Shown one piece after another: positions 8,758-16,681 of a stretch of 64,000 nt of DNA. Source of the stretch: Sulfurospirillum arcachonense DSM 9755 (GTDB taxonomy: Bacteria; Campylobacterota; Campylobacteria; Campylobacterales; Sulfurospirillaceae); contig NZ_JFBL01000009.1 of NCBI RefSeq assembly GCF_000597725.1, forward strand, positions 1-64,000. The letters are read 5' to 3'. The translations under genes were made by a program, and so were the position numbers. Position 1 is the stretch's first letter. Each line of letters begins with the position of its first letter. The notes beneath the pieces are model-generated. The model was not told the origin of the DNA. It was given only the letters and a program-made list of their open reading frames with translations, and did not search any database.

Positions 8758-9959
8758 AAAATTTACTTAAAGTACTTATAACACTCAGTTTTATAGGTAG
8801 TTCACTTATAGCAAGTAACAGTATAAAAGCGATGAAAATACCAGGAAATGTATCAGACATTGGGCCGACATCAAAAGCTTGGTTGAGTACGAGTTATCAA
8901 GATGTGATTGTTTACCCTCAAACGACAATAAAACTCAATGATCTTGATGCAAATGCGATGAATGCGGATAATAGTGCAAAAAAACTTAGAGTAAAAGCTA
9001 TTACAGATGGTAAAAATATCTCTTTTTTAATCAAATGGAAAGATGAAAGTAAAAGTATTCAAGAAGGATATAGCACAACTTCTTATGGTGATGGTTTTGC
9101 CGTACAGTTTCCAACTTCGTATAAAGATAGCAAAAAATTACCATATATTGGTATGGGAAGTGTTGGAAGAAGTGTAGTTGTTCATCTTCAAAAAGCCACA
9201 GGATTTACCTATGAGCCTAATGGCAATAACGATGTATATCATCAGGTAAATGAAAACAATCAAAATGCTTTTCATGAAGATATACAAAAGTATAGAATTA
9301 AAGTAAAAGAGACTGCTATTAGTGATTATCAAAGGGTTTTTATCTCGGAAGGTTTTCGCTCAATGACTCAGATTAAAGATGGCAGTGAATCTAGTAAAAT
9401 GCAGATGGTTTATAAAAATGGTTACTGGAAAGGTAGCTTGTCTTTACCATTAAAATCCTCTTATCTCAATCTTAATAAAGGGGCTTTTCCTATAGCATTT
9501 GCTATATGGGATGGAGATAAAAAAAATAGAGATGGTTTAAAACTACTGAGTTCTTGGATAGGGGTTAAGGTAGTTGGAAAAAGTGGTGGTGAAAAACTGA
9601 TTGATTTGCTCAATGAAAAGTCAAAAGGTGATGTGAATAATGGTGAAAAATTAGCACTTGAAAATTGTGCTGCTTGTCATAGATATAAAAATGTAAATAT
9701 GGCACCTGATTTTATGGCCCCGAACCTTTCTAATATAGGTGGATATTCAACAAAAGAGTATTTGATGGAGTCTATAGTAGAGCCAAGTGCAGTAGTGGTG
9801 GCTGGATACAATAGAAATGCACATAAAAACTTTACTTGGTATGATGTTGATGAGAAGGGTATAAGAACTTCGACAATGCCAAGTTATGAGTGGTTGGATG
9901 AGAAGAGTCGAAATGACTTAGTTGTTTATTTGCAAAGCTTGAAAGCGGAGGTGAAATAA
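8754..9959 (+). CDS. Molybdoenzyme gamma subunit fused to cytochrome c
   Basis: A 401-residue periplasmic protein with a Sec signal (about residues 1-21). Residues about 30-275 match the heme-b gamma subunit fold of ethylbenzene and dimethylsulfide dehydrogenases (EB_dh type): a beta-rich domain with paired segments such as ISFLIKWKDES. Residues about 285-401 form a class I cytochrome c domain with the heme site CAACH and candidate Met ligands in NMAPDF and STMPSYEW. Known gamma subunits of this family end after the heme-b domain, so the fusion builds the electron partner into the complex. The gene overlaps beta by 4 bases and its stop overlaps the next start (TAATG). Confidence 0.87.
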   Translation: MKNLLKVLITLSFIGSSLIASNSIKAMKIPGNVSDIGPTSKAWLSTSYQDVIVYPQTTIKLNDLDANAMNADNSAKKLRVKAITDGKNISFLIKWKDESKSIQEGYSTTSYGDGFAVQFPTSYKDSKKLPYIGMGSVGRSVVVHLQKATGFTYEPNGNNDVYHQVNENNQNAFHEDIQKYRIKVKETAISDYQRVFISEGFRSMTQIKDGSESSKMQMVYKNGYWKGSLSLPLKSSYLNLNKGAFPIAFAIWDGDKKNRDGLKLLSSWIGVKVVGKSGGEKLIDLLNEKSKGDVNNGEKLALENCAACHRYKNVNMAPDFMAPNLSNIGGYSTKEYLMESIVEPSAVVVAGYNRNAHKNFTWYDVDEKGIRTSTMPSYEWLDEKSRNDLVVYLQSLKAEVK

Positions 9960-10351
9960 TGAAAAAGTTACTTTTGGTTTTAACAGTTGTTTTATTTGCT
10001 TCATCTTTAGTTGCGCAAGATAGTAAAAAGGGTTTTTTAACTTCAAAATGGTGTGCAAATAGTGGTCTTTTTACTGATTGTCGTTTGGAGAGTAGTGTAT
10101 GTGGAGAAGGAGATTGCTTTAAGAAGTGGGATTTTGGTGATAAGGTTATAGATGAATTAGTGCTTTTTGTTCATGATGAAGGGAAGTATTATGATATCAA
10201 ACTTGATGGTCTTCAAAGATATAAATTAGATGTAGCCATTAATAGAAATGAAGTAGAGATTATTGGCAAGCTTGATGGAGACACAATCTTAGCAACAGAT
10301 TTTAAATCACCACCACCACCTAAAAAAAGCTTCTTTAAAGGGTGTTTATAA
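9959..10351 (+). CDS. Secreted Cys-rich protein of the molybdoenzyme cluster, function unknown
   Basis: A 130-residue protein with a clear signal peptide (MKKLLLVLTVVLFASSLVAQ). Five cysteines follow in the mature part: W-C-A-N, D-C-R, V-C-G, D-C-F and a penultimate G-C-L. They suggest disulfides or metal/heme contacts, but there is no CxxCH. A proline run (SPPPPKK) precedes the C-terminal Cys. I do not recognise a family. It is translationally coupled to the gamma gene and sits before the TorD-like chaperone, so it is probably an accessory or fourth component of the periplasmic complex. Confidence 0.75.
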   Translation: MKKLLLVLTVVLFASSLVAQDSKKGFLTSKWCANSGLFTDCRLESSVCGEGDCFKKWDFGDKVIDELVLFVHDEGKYYDIKLDGLQRYKLDVAINRNEVEIIGKLDGDTILATDFKSPPPPKKSFFKGCL

Positions 10352-10352
10352 G

Positions 10353-10916
10353 GTGGAAGATAGACAAAGAGAGTATATATATGCTTTTCTTTCTTTGGTA
10401 TTTACAGATATTATGGAAGAGCAATTTATAGAAGAGTTAAAAGAAAATACAGAGTTTTTAGAGATGATATCTGTAGAAGCTCTTGAGTGGTTTCAAAAGA
10501 CTTCTCAAGAGGAGTTGACACAACTATTAAATAGAGATTTTAGCTCTTTGTTTTTGATGAATTCAATTCCAGTAGAATCGTTTGTTATGGATGATAAAGA
10601 TGAGGTACAAGTAGGTCTTCAAAATCCAGTGATGCAGTTTTACTTTTCACATGGGTATGAGTTAAATCTTTTACCTTCTAAAATAAATGCTCCAGATCAC
10701 ATAGCTTTAGAGTGTGCTTTTATGCAAAATTTGGTGCAAAGAAATGAAAAAAAAGTACAAATTAGATTTTTAGAAGAGCACCTTTTAAAATGGGCACCTA
10801 TCTACTTTTTAGGTATCAAAGATATGGCTAAAACACCTTTTTATAGAGATTTATGTGATTTTAGTGCAGAATTTTTGATAGCAGACTATGATTATTTGAA
10901 GAGTGAAGATGTCTAA
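10353..10916 (+). CDS. TorD/DmsD-family molybdoenzyme maturation chaperone
   Basis: A 187-residue cytoplasmic all-helical protein. It shows the TorD-family hallmarks P-D-H-I-A-L-E near residue 115 (usual form P-D-H) and a later E-H-L-L-K-W-A-P motif (usual H-L-x-x-W-x-P). Such chaperones bind the Tat signal of the cognate alpha subunit and hold it until Mo-bisMGD is inserted. Its place in the operon, like DdhD/EbdD/SerD, supports this. The start is GTG 10353, two bases after the previous stop. Its end overlaps the start of the ferredoxin gene. Confidence 0.82.
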   Translation: MEDRQREYIYAFLSLVFTDIMEEQFIEELKENTEFLEMISVEALEWFQKTSQEELTQLLNRDFSSLFLMNSIPVESFVMDDKDEVQVGLQNPVMQFYFSHGYELNLLPSKINAPDHIALECAFMQNLVQRNEKKVQIRFLEEHLLKWAPIYFLGIKDMAKTPFYRDLCDFSAEFLIADYDYLKSEDV

Positions 10917-11949
10917 AGAAGAGTATATACAAAGAGCAGGATTTTTTACTTATGACAGGTTGAGTTGTTTAAGAAATGAGTATGCTCATAATGACTGTAA
11001 AAAATGTTTAGAGATTTGTCCTGAAAATGCTTTTGTCTTTGTTAGAAAAAAATTAACATTAGAAACCAAAAAGTGTACTAGCTGTGGGGTTTGTATTGGT
11101 TCGTGTCCGACAGGTTCTTTGTTTTTAGTAGGACAGAGTGTAGTAAAACCTATACAAAAAATGCTTTATGAAGATAATCCCATGCTTAGTTGTGAAAATC
11201 AGCAATCGTGCCTTGCAAAATATACTCAGTTTGATTATATCACTATGGCACTTGAATCTCAAAAAAGCTTTACATGTAATCTGTTTACATGTAAAGATTG
11301 TGAAATAAATACAAATCAAAAAGTACAGAGTTTTATAGAAAAAAATATAGATGAAGCAAATGTTGTTTTAGAAAAGATTTCAGCGTTAAAAGTGAAAAAA
11401 AGTTTTGAGATAGAAACTAAGCCTTTATTGGCTAGAAGAGCATTTTTTAGAAGTCTAATAAAACCTTTACATGTAAAGGATGAAATAGATTTACATGTAA
11501 AGAGTTTAGATAGAGTCAAAAAGAGTTTAAAAGAGAACCTTTTAGATGTAAATGAAACCGTAATAAATCAAATACTGAGTTTTTCACATCAAAAAAAGAT
11601 TGATGAGAGCTGTACTAATTGTGGGGAGTGTGTAACATTTTGTCCTAGTGAAGCGTTGAATTATGATAAGAAAAAAACAAAAATATTTTTTCAAATGGGT
11701 AAGTGCATAGGGTGTGGGATATGTGAAGATATCTGCAAAACTCAATCGATAAAAAGCCAAAATGTAAAGTTTGATTTGATAGATTTTGCATATGATAAGA
11801 TTGAGGTACTTTGTGAACATGAATTAAGAGTTTGCAAAGTGTGTAAATGTGCTTTTTCTTATAAAAGTGGTGAAGAAATTTGTCAAAGATGTTCAAATTT
11901 TGAGGTAAAAAACTCAAATATGTTGGCTTTGGCTTCTAATATAAAGTAA
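10909..11949 (+). CDS. Cytoplasmic polyferredoxin with extra Cys clusters
   Basis: A 346-residue iron-sulfur protein. Near residues 18-70 lie Cys groups ending in CTSCGVCIGSCPTG. Residues about 225-290 hold two typical 4Fe-4S motifs, CTNCGECVTFCPS and CIGCGICEDIC. The middle (about 92-125) and the C-terminus (CKVCKC, then CQRC) add further Cys pairs resembling zinc ribbons. It has no signal peptide, so it acts inside the cell, perhaps in electron supply for cofactor insertion or enzyme maturation. ATG 10909 has GAAGAG upstream; a GTG at 10903 is the alternative. Odd: it contains three exact and one near copy of TTTACATGTAAA, read as F-T-C-N, F-T-C-K and L-H-V-K. One copy adds Cys residues to the middle section. 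Confidence 0.8.
   Translation: MSKEEYIQRAGFFTYDRLSCLRNEYAHNDCKKCLEICPENAFVFVRKKLTLETKKCTSCGVCIGSCPTGSLFLVGQSVVKPIQKMLYEDNPMLSCENQQSCLAKYTQFDYITMALESQKSFTCNLFTCKDCEINTNQKVQSFIEKNIDEANVVLEKISALKVKKSFEIETKPLLARRAFFRSLIKPLHVKDEIDLHVKSLDRVKKSLKENLLDVNETVINQILSFSHQKKIDESCTNCGECVTFCPSEALNYDKKKTKIFFQMGKCIGCGICEDICKTQSIKSQNVKFDLIDFAYDKIEVLCEHELRVCKVCKCAFSYKSGEEICQRCSNFEVKNSNMLALASNIK
11269..11501. repeat. Cluster of four TTTACATGTAAA motif copies
   Basis: Copies at 11284-11295, 11466-11477 and 11490-11501 are exact; 11269-11280 has one mismatch. All lie inside the polyferredoxin gene in two reading frames. This is the densest cluster in the window. Confidence 0.9.
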
Positions 11950-12027
11950 GATATATACTTAACTTTTAAAAACATTTCATTTTTTACTTACTCTAGGTAT
12001 ATAGGGTTACTTTAGTTCTAGAAAAGA

Positions 12028-12033
12028 TATAAT
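12028..12033 (+). promoter_or_regulatory. Candidate promoter (-10 TATAAT) for the MFS gene
   Basis: TATAAT in the context GATATAATACG lies 20 bases before ATG 12053. Epsilonproteobacterial sigma-70 promoters typically show a strong -10 with little -35, as here. The 103-bp gap has no hairpin terminator, so read-through from the enzyme operon is also possible. Confidence 0.5.
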
Positions 12034-12052
12034 ACGTGAAAAACGGAAATTT

Positions 12053-13246
12053 ATGACAAAAGACTTTTTTAAATCACGTACAGCTTTACTTTATATCTTA
12101 TCTATATCTATGGTGTTCTCTTTTTCTGCTTGGGCATCGCTTTTAAATAACTTTGTTATAGAAGTAGCAGCTTTTGATGGTAGTCAAATAGGCTTGCTGC
12201 AGAGTATTCGAGAAATTCCTGGATTTTTGTCTTTTGGCATTATTCTTGTTCTCATATTTATTCAACAACAACGATTAGCATATCTCTCTATGATGTTATT
12301 AGGTCTTGGTGTAGCATTCACTGGTATGTATCCTAGTGCACTTGGTCTTTATGTAACGACTGTTATTATGTCCATAGGATTTCACTATCAAGCAACACTG
12401 AACCAATCTTTATCTTTACAGTGGTTGGAAAAAAGAAAAGCTCCAATTATCCTAGGCAAAATCACTGCTGCAAGGTCATTGACCAGTTTAGTAGTATATG
12501 CTCTTATATTTATGATGATGAAGTTTTATAGTGTTGATTATAAACATGTTTATTTGTTTTTTGGTGGAGTTAGTTTTGTAATCGCTATTTTTGCTTGGAT
12601 ATTTTTTGAACATTTTAAAGACGATGTTATTCAAGAAAACAAAATTAAATTAAAAAAAGAGTATTGGCTTTTTTATGTGCTGACTTTTTTAGCAGGAGCG
12701 AGAAGGCAAATATTTATGGTTTTTGCTAGTTTCTTGTTGGTTGAAAAATTTGGTGTAGATATACATCACATGGTTTCACTTCTTTTTGTCAATTCAATCT
12801 TAAATATATTTTTTGCTCCTCAAATTGGGAAGTTTATATCAAAGTTTGGAGAAAGACGGACATTAAGATTGGAATATCTCGGACTTGTACTGGTATTTGT
12901 TTCTTATGCTTTTGTAGATAATTTGTATGTTGCATATGGTTTATATGTTGTAGATCATCTGCTTTTTTCTATGGCTATTGCTTTAAAAACATATTTTCAA
13001 AAGATTGCAGACCCAAAAGATTTATCAAGTGCTAGTGCTGTGAGTTTTACTATCAATCATATTGCCGCAGTTATTTTACCTGCATTGTTAGGGATTATTT
13101 GGTTATATTCTCACTCTTTAGTGTTTACTATTGGGGCTATTATTGCTCTGTTCTCTTTTGGTTTATCTTTTTTAATTCCTTTAAATCCATCTAAAGGTTA
13201 TGAAACAACTTTAAAAAAAGAGGATATAGCTTTTAAAGCTATTTAA
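12053..13246 (+). CDS. Major facilitator superfamily transporter
   Basis: A 397-residue inner-membrane protein with about 12 hydrophobic helices. A central charged loop (near residues 185-205, EHFKDD then KLKKEYW) divides two six-helix halves. The motif FGERRTLR after helix 8 is the usual conserved inter-helix turn of the second half. It lies between the molybdoenzyme operon and its presumed two-component regulator, so it may carry a substrate or product of that enzyme. That is inference only; the specificity is unknown. A weak GGA lies upstream of the start. Confidence 0.8.
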   Translation: MTKDFFKSRTALLYILSISMVFSFSAWASLLNNFVIEVAAFDGSQIGLLQSIREIPGFLSFGIILVLIFIQQQRLAYLSMMLLGLGVAFTGMYPSALGLYVTTVIMSIGFHYQATLNQSLSLQWLEKRKAPIILGKITAARSLTSLVVYALIFMMMKFYSVDYKHVYLFFGGVSFVIAIFAWIFFEHFKDDVIQENKIKLKKEYWLFYVLTFLAGARRQIFMVFASFLLVEKFGVDIHHMVSLLFVNSILNIFFAPQIGKFISKFGERRTLRLEYLGLVLVFVSYAFVDNLYVAYGLYVVDHLLFSMAIALKTYFQKIADPKDLSSASAVSFTINHIAAVILPALLGIIWLYSHSLVFTIGAIIALFSFGLSFLIPLNPSKGYETTLKKEDIAFKAI

Positions 13247-13258
13247 TCACTCATAGAT

Positions 13259-13264
13259 TATAAT
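13259..13264 (+). promoter_or_regulatory. Candidate promoter immediately upstream of the kinase start
   Basis: TATAAT ends six bases before ATG 13270. If used, transcription would begin at or within a base or two of the start codon and give a leaderless mRNA. This fits the lack of any ribosome site before that ATG. The gene may instead be read from the MFS promoter. Confidence 0.35.
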
Positions 13265-13269
13265 GCTAT

Positions 13270-14868
13270 ATGTTTAATGAAAAAGATTTACCACGGCTTA
13301 TAATAGCAACACCGATTATTGCTGTATCTTTATTTGCACTTTTGATTATTTATTTTTTTGTAAACACACAATATAGCAACTTTCATGAAGAAAGTATTGA
13401 ACTTGAAAAAGAGTATATTTTACGACAAAAAAATATTTTAAAAAATGAAAATAAAAAAGTTTTAGATTATATAAATTATCACCGAGAGATAGAGTTAAAA
13501 CGAGCCTATGATAAGTTTCGTGCACTCTCAAAAAGTGGTGTGAAAATAAGTAATGAAACTATTGATAAGTATGAAGAAGAGATTTTAGAAAAATTAAAAA
13601 TACAAGTAATAGACTGGATAGAGAGTGTTCGTTATGAAACCAATGGATATGTTTGGGTTCACGATACTTCTCATCATCTCGTAGCCCATCCTTTTAGAAG
13701 ATCTAGTATTGGACATGATGATACTAATAATACCGATGCTACTGGTGCAAAAATATTTCAAAAGTTTATCAATATAGCAAAACAAAATGAAGAGGGTGGT
13801 TTTCTTGAATACTATTGGGCAAAACCTGAGTTTGAGGCACCTAGAAAAAAAATTGGTTTTTTAGCTTTAGACAAAGAGTGGGGTTGGGTGATAGGAACAG
13901 GTCTTTATGTTGATGATATCGAGTCATCAATTTATGAGAAAAAACTGAAATTAGAACGTAAAATTGATAAATATGTACGGATTATTTTGCTCATTGCTTT
14001 TTCTTTAATGATTCTTGTTGGATTGGTGAGTTACTTGATTTCTAAAAATATTGTTAGAGTATTTACAAGTTACAGAGAAAATGTTTCAAAAAAAGAAGAG
14101 GCCCTCAAAGATTTTAACAAAATACTTAGAATCAGAATCAATGAAGCCTTACGTGAAGCAAAGAAAAAAGACCAAGCACTTCTTCATCAATCACGACTAG
14201 CTCAAATGGGAGAGATGATAAGTATGATTGCTCACCAGTGGAGACAGCCATTGTGTGAAATATCGGGTATATTTATGGAACTTGAAACTGCTGCAAAATT
14301 TGATAAGGCAGATAAGGATTTTATACAAAGAGAATCAAAAGATGGCAATAAACTTATCTCTTATATGTCTAAAACAATAGATGATTTTAGAGATTTTTTC
14401 AAACCTGCCAAAACAAAAAAAGTTTTCTCTTTGAAGGAGGCTTGTGAAGAAGCGATTAGTTTAGCAAGTGCTAGTTTAAAAAGTGAAAATATCATTTTGG
14501 ATTTACATGTAAAAGAAGAGTTGCACACAAGTGGATATAAATCAGAGTTTGCACAAGTTGTTTTGAATTTGATTTTAAATGCAAAAGATGTTTTGATACA
14601 AAGAGCTATTTTAAAACCTACTATTGTTGTAATTATTGATGCAGAAGATGATAAAGCAGTAGTTATCGTGAGTGATAATGGTGGTGGAATTAAAGAAGAT
14701 ATTATACAAAAGATATATGATCCATACTTTAGCACTAAAAAGTCAGCAGGAACGGGACTTGGATTATATATGTCAAAAATGATAATAGAAGAAAAAATGA
14801 GTGGTGAGTTGTCTGTAAGTAATAAAAATGGTGGCGCAAGGTTTGTAGTGAGGGTTTTACATGTATAA
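13270..14868 (+). CDS. Cache-domain sensor histidine kinase
   Basis: A 532-residue membrane kinase. TM1 is at about residues 12-32. A periplasmic single-cache sensor follows (about 33-235) with the motif NGYVWVHDTSHHLVAHP. TM2 is at about 238-260, then a coiled coil. The dimerisation/phosphorylation helix has MIAHQWRQPL (His near 321), and the HATPase domain has N (LNLILNAKD), DNGGGI and GTGLGLYMS. It overlaps the response-regulator gene by 8 bases, a standard pair. Its position after the molybdoenzyme cluster suggests it senses the substrate in the periplasm. No Shine-Dalgarno precedes the ATG. One exact TTTACATGTAAA copy lies at 14502. Confidence 0.9.
   Translation: MFNEKDLPRLIIATPIIAVSLFALLIIYFFVNTQYSNFHEESIELEKEYILRQKNILKNENKKVLDYINYHREIELKRAYDKFRALSKSGVKISNETIDKYEEEILEKLKIQVIDWIESVRYETNGYVWVHDTSHHLVAHPFRRSSIGHDDTNNTDATGAKIFQKFINIAKQNEEGGFLEYYWAKPEFEAPRKKIGFLALDKEWGWVIGTGLYVDDIESSIYEKKLKLERKIDKYVRIILLIAFSLMILVGLVSYLISKNIVRVFTSYRENVSKKEEALKDFNKILRIRINEALREAKKKDQALLHQSRLAQMGEMISMIAHQWRQPLCEISGIFMELETAAKFDKADKDFIQRESKDGNKLISYMSKTIDDFRDFFKPAKTKKVFSLKEACEEAISLASASLKSENIILDLHVKEELHTSGYKSEFAQVVLNLILNAKDVLIQRAILKPTIVVIIDAEDDKAVVIVSDNGGGIKEDIIQKIYDPYFSTKKSAGTGLGLYMSKMIIEEKMSGELSVSNKNGGARFVVRVLHV
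14502..14513. repeat. TTTACATGTAAA motif copy
   Basis: Exact copy inside the kinase gene, read D-L-H-V-K-E. A one-mismatch copy at 14856-14867 spans the start codon of the next gene. Confidence 0.9.
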
Positions 14869-15511
14869 AGATTTGAGTGTTCTGTGTGTGGAAGATGAAA
14901 GTGGTGTTCGAAAGCATATTGTAAATACCTTGAAATTCTATTTTAAAGAGGTGTACGAAGCTAGTAATGGAGAAGAGGGTTTAGATACTTATTATGAGCA
15001 TAGACCAGATATTATCCTTTGTGATATAGAGATGCCATTAATGGACGGAATTGAGCTTATTAAGAAGATAAGAAAAGAAGATATTATAACCCCAATAGTC
15101 CTTCTTACAGCTCATAATAGCGAAGAGTATTTGATGCAACTTATCAATCTTCATGTACAACACTTTATCTTAAAACCTATTAGTTCACAGAGTTTAGAAG
15201 AGGGTCTTCATAATGCTTTACATGGAAAGTATACGGGTCTGATACGTTTAGGAGAGCACACTTTTTTGGATATTGATAATTTAAATTTGAAATTCTACAA
15301 CCAAGAGACTTCGCTGAGTTTAAGAGAAGTAAAGTTTTTAACACAACTTAGCAGTGGAAATGTTGTTCATTATAATACTATAGAAGAAGAATTATGGGGA
15401 GATAAACCTATGAGTATGGATGCTCTTAAAAGTTTTATTAGAGATTTGAGGAAAAAACTTCCTTTAGAGATTATAGAAAATGTTCCTCAAGTGGGTTATA
15501 AACTAATTTAA
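14861..15511 (+). CDS. OmpR-type response regulator
   Basis: A 216-residue two-domain regulator. The receiver (about residues 1-120) has the acidic pair E-D near residue 11, phospho-acceptor Asp in ILCDIEMPLMDGIEL and the K-P near 106. The C-terminal half (about 130-216) is a winged-helix DNA-binding domain with SLREVKFLTQL and KSFIRDLRKKLP. It is the partner of the kinase it overlaps. The ATG sits inside a one-mismatch TTTACATGTAAA copy. The 3' end overlaps the convergent arginine kinase gene by 9 bases. Confidence 0.9.
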   Translation: MYKDLSVLCVEDESGVRKHIVNTLKFYFKEVYEASNGEEGLDTYYEHRPDIILCDIEMPLMDGIELIKKIRKEDIITPIVLLTAHNSEEYLMQLINLHVQHFILKPISSQSLEEGLHNALHGKYTGLIRLGEHTFLDIDNLNLKFYNQETSLSLREVKFLTQLSSGNVVHYNTIEEELWGDKPMSMDALKSFIRDLRKKLPLEIIENVPQVGYKLI

Positions 15512-16621
15512 CTCTTTTTCTTGCTGAATAAGAGCTTTGACCCCATCATACATATTTTGCACACACTCTACCTCAGTTATACCTAATCGTCTTTTGTTAC
15601 TAATGTCATATATGCCATTTTCACTTTGTGAATGTTCTCCATGAAGGCCTCTTATTTGTAAGTGGTAGTTATCTGTTATATTTTTAAATAACTCCATATT
15701 TGATGAAAGTTTTGGGAGTTTTATATGTACACTTGCTCGCATTGCTGTACCTAGATTTGTCGGACAGCTTGTGATGTATCCTAGGTGAGTATTGTAAGAG
15801 AAAGAGATACTTTTTTCTATTTGTTGTATAGCATCAACTAAACGTGAAAATACAGCTTGAATATCTCCACCTTTTTGCATAGAGATGATTCGTAGTTGGT
15901 CTTCTTCATTGACCCAAACAAGAAAGTTTTTTTCATCGTTATGATAAATTCCTCTTCCTTCTGGCCAATCTCTATTGAGTCCTGCTGCTTCTAAAAATCT
16001 ATCGCCAGCTTTAAATAAAAAGTGATTTTCTGTAAGCTCTTTTTGTTCTTTTGTACTTAGAGAGTTTAAGTGATAATACTTTCCTTGAAGGGAGCCTTGT
16101 AACTCAAGCAAGGCATCAGATACTTTTTGTTCTACCATGTATCTTTGTTCTTTTGATATAGCCGTACCCAAAGGCATATCTTTGAGATTACGTCCAACTC
16201 TAATACGTGTTGAGAGTATAAACTCATTTTTGGGGTCTAAATCAGGTGCATTTAAATTATCTATATTGAGATTACTTTTATGTTTATCATCTGCTTCAAA
16301 ATGATGGTAATCACTAATAATAGGATTAAATAAAGGAGCAAATAAAGAGTAAGATTCTTCATCTCCTGCGTATATTCCTATGCCACTGTCTAAGTTTTGT
16401 ACACCAGAATTGATAGCGTTACTTAGGGTGAAATTATGAGATGTTTTTTTATCTTTTAATTTTTCAAAAATATCTTCATTAAGATATTTACAAAGGAGTG
16501 ACTTACAAGAACTTGGTAGTATAGGCATTATATTTTTCATAAAAGAATAATAGCAAAATAGTGTATTAAAAAGTAACAAATGAAGAGATTTTTTTTGAAT
16601 TTTAATCCTTTTTTTCATCAT
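15503..16621 (-). CDS. Bacterial arginine kinase (ATP:guanido phosphotransferase)
   Basis: A 372-residue phosphagen kinase, which reversibly moves phosphate from ATP to a guanidino compound, most likely L-arginine, as an energy buffer. Seen: STRIRVGRN (ATP-site arginines), RGIYHN, NEEDQLRIISMQ (catalytic Glu), the active-site Cys in CPTNLGT, MRASVHIKLP and RGLHGEHS (second catalytic Glu). All catalytic residues are present and CPTNLGT is the arginine-kinase form. Animals are the main owners; only scattered bacteria carry it. The start at 16621 has a strong AGGAGGGG site and gives a basic, hydrophobic 27-residue extension before MKNIMPIL at 16540. The internal ATG may be used instead from a nearby TATTAT box. 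Divergent from the TRAP operon. Confidence 0.92.
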   Translation of the reverse strand: MMKKRIKIQKKSLHLLLFNTLFCYYSFMKNIMPILPSSCKSLLCKYLNEDIFEKLKDKKTSHNFTLSNAINSGVQNLDSGIGIYAGDEESYSLFAPLFNPIISDYHHFEADDKHKSNLNIDNLNAPDLDPKNEFILSTRIRVGRNLKDMPLGTAISKEQRYMVEQKVSDALLELQGSLQGKYYHLNSLSTKEQKELTENHFLFKAGDRFLEAAGLNRDWPEGRGIYHNDEKNFLVWVNEEDQLRIISMQKGGDIQAVFSRLVDAIQQIEKSISFSYNTHLGYITSCPTNLGTAMRASVHIKLPKLSSNMELFKNITDNYHLQIRGLHGEHSQSENGIYDISNKRRLGITEVECVQNMYDGVKALIQQEKELN

Positions 16622-16681
16622 TTCCCCTCCTATTCCCTACTTGGATGTATTAATATGTAAAAAACTAACCAAGGAGAAATA

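Noticed and set aside
14361-14735. 124-codon minus-strand frame inside the kinase gene
   Set aside because: It overlaps the conserved kinase core in antisense and shows Ser/Ile/Lys-rich shadow composition.
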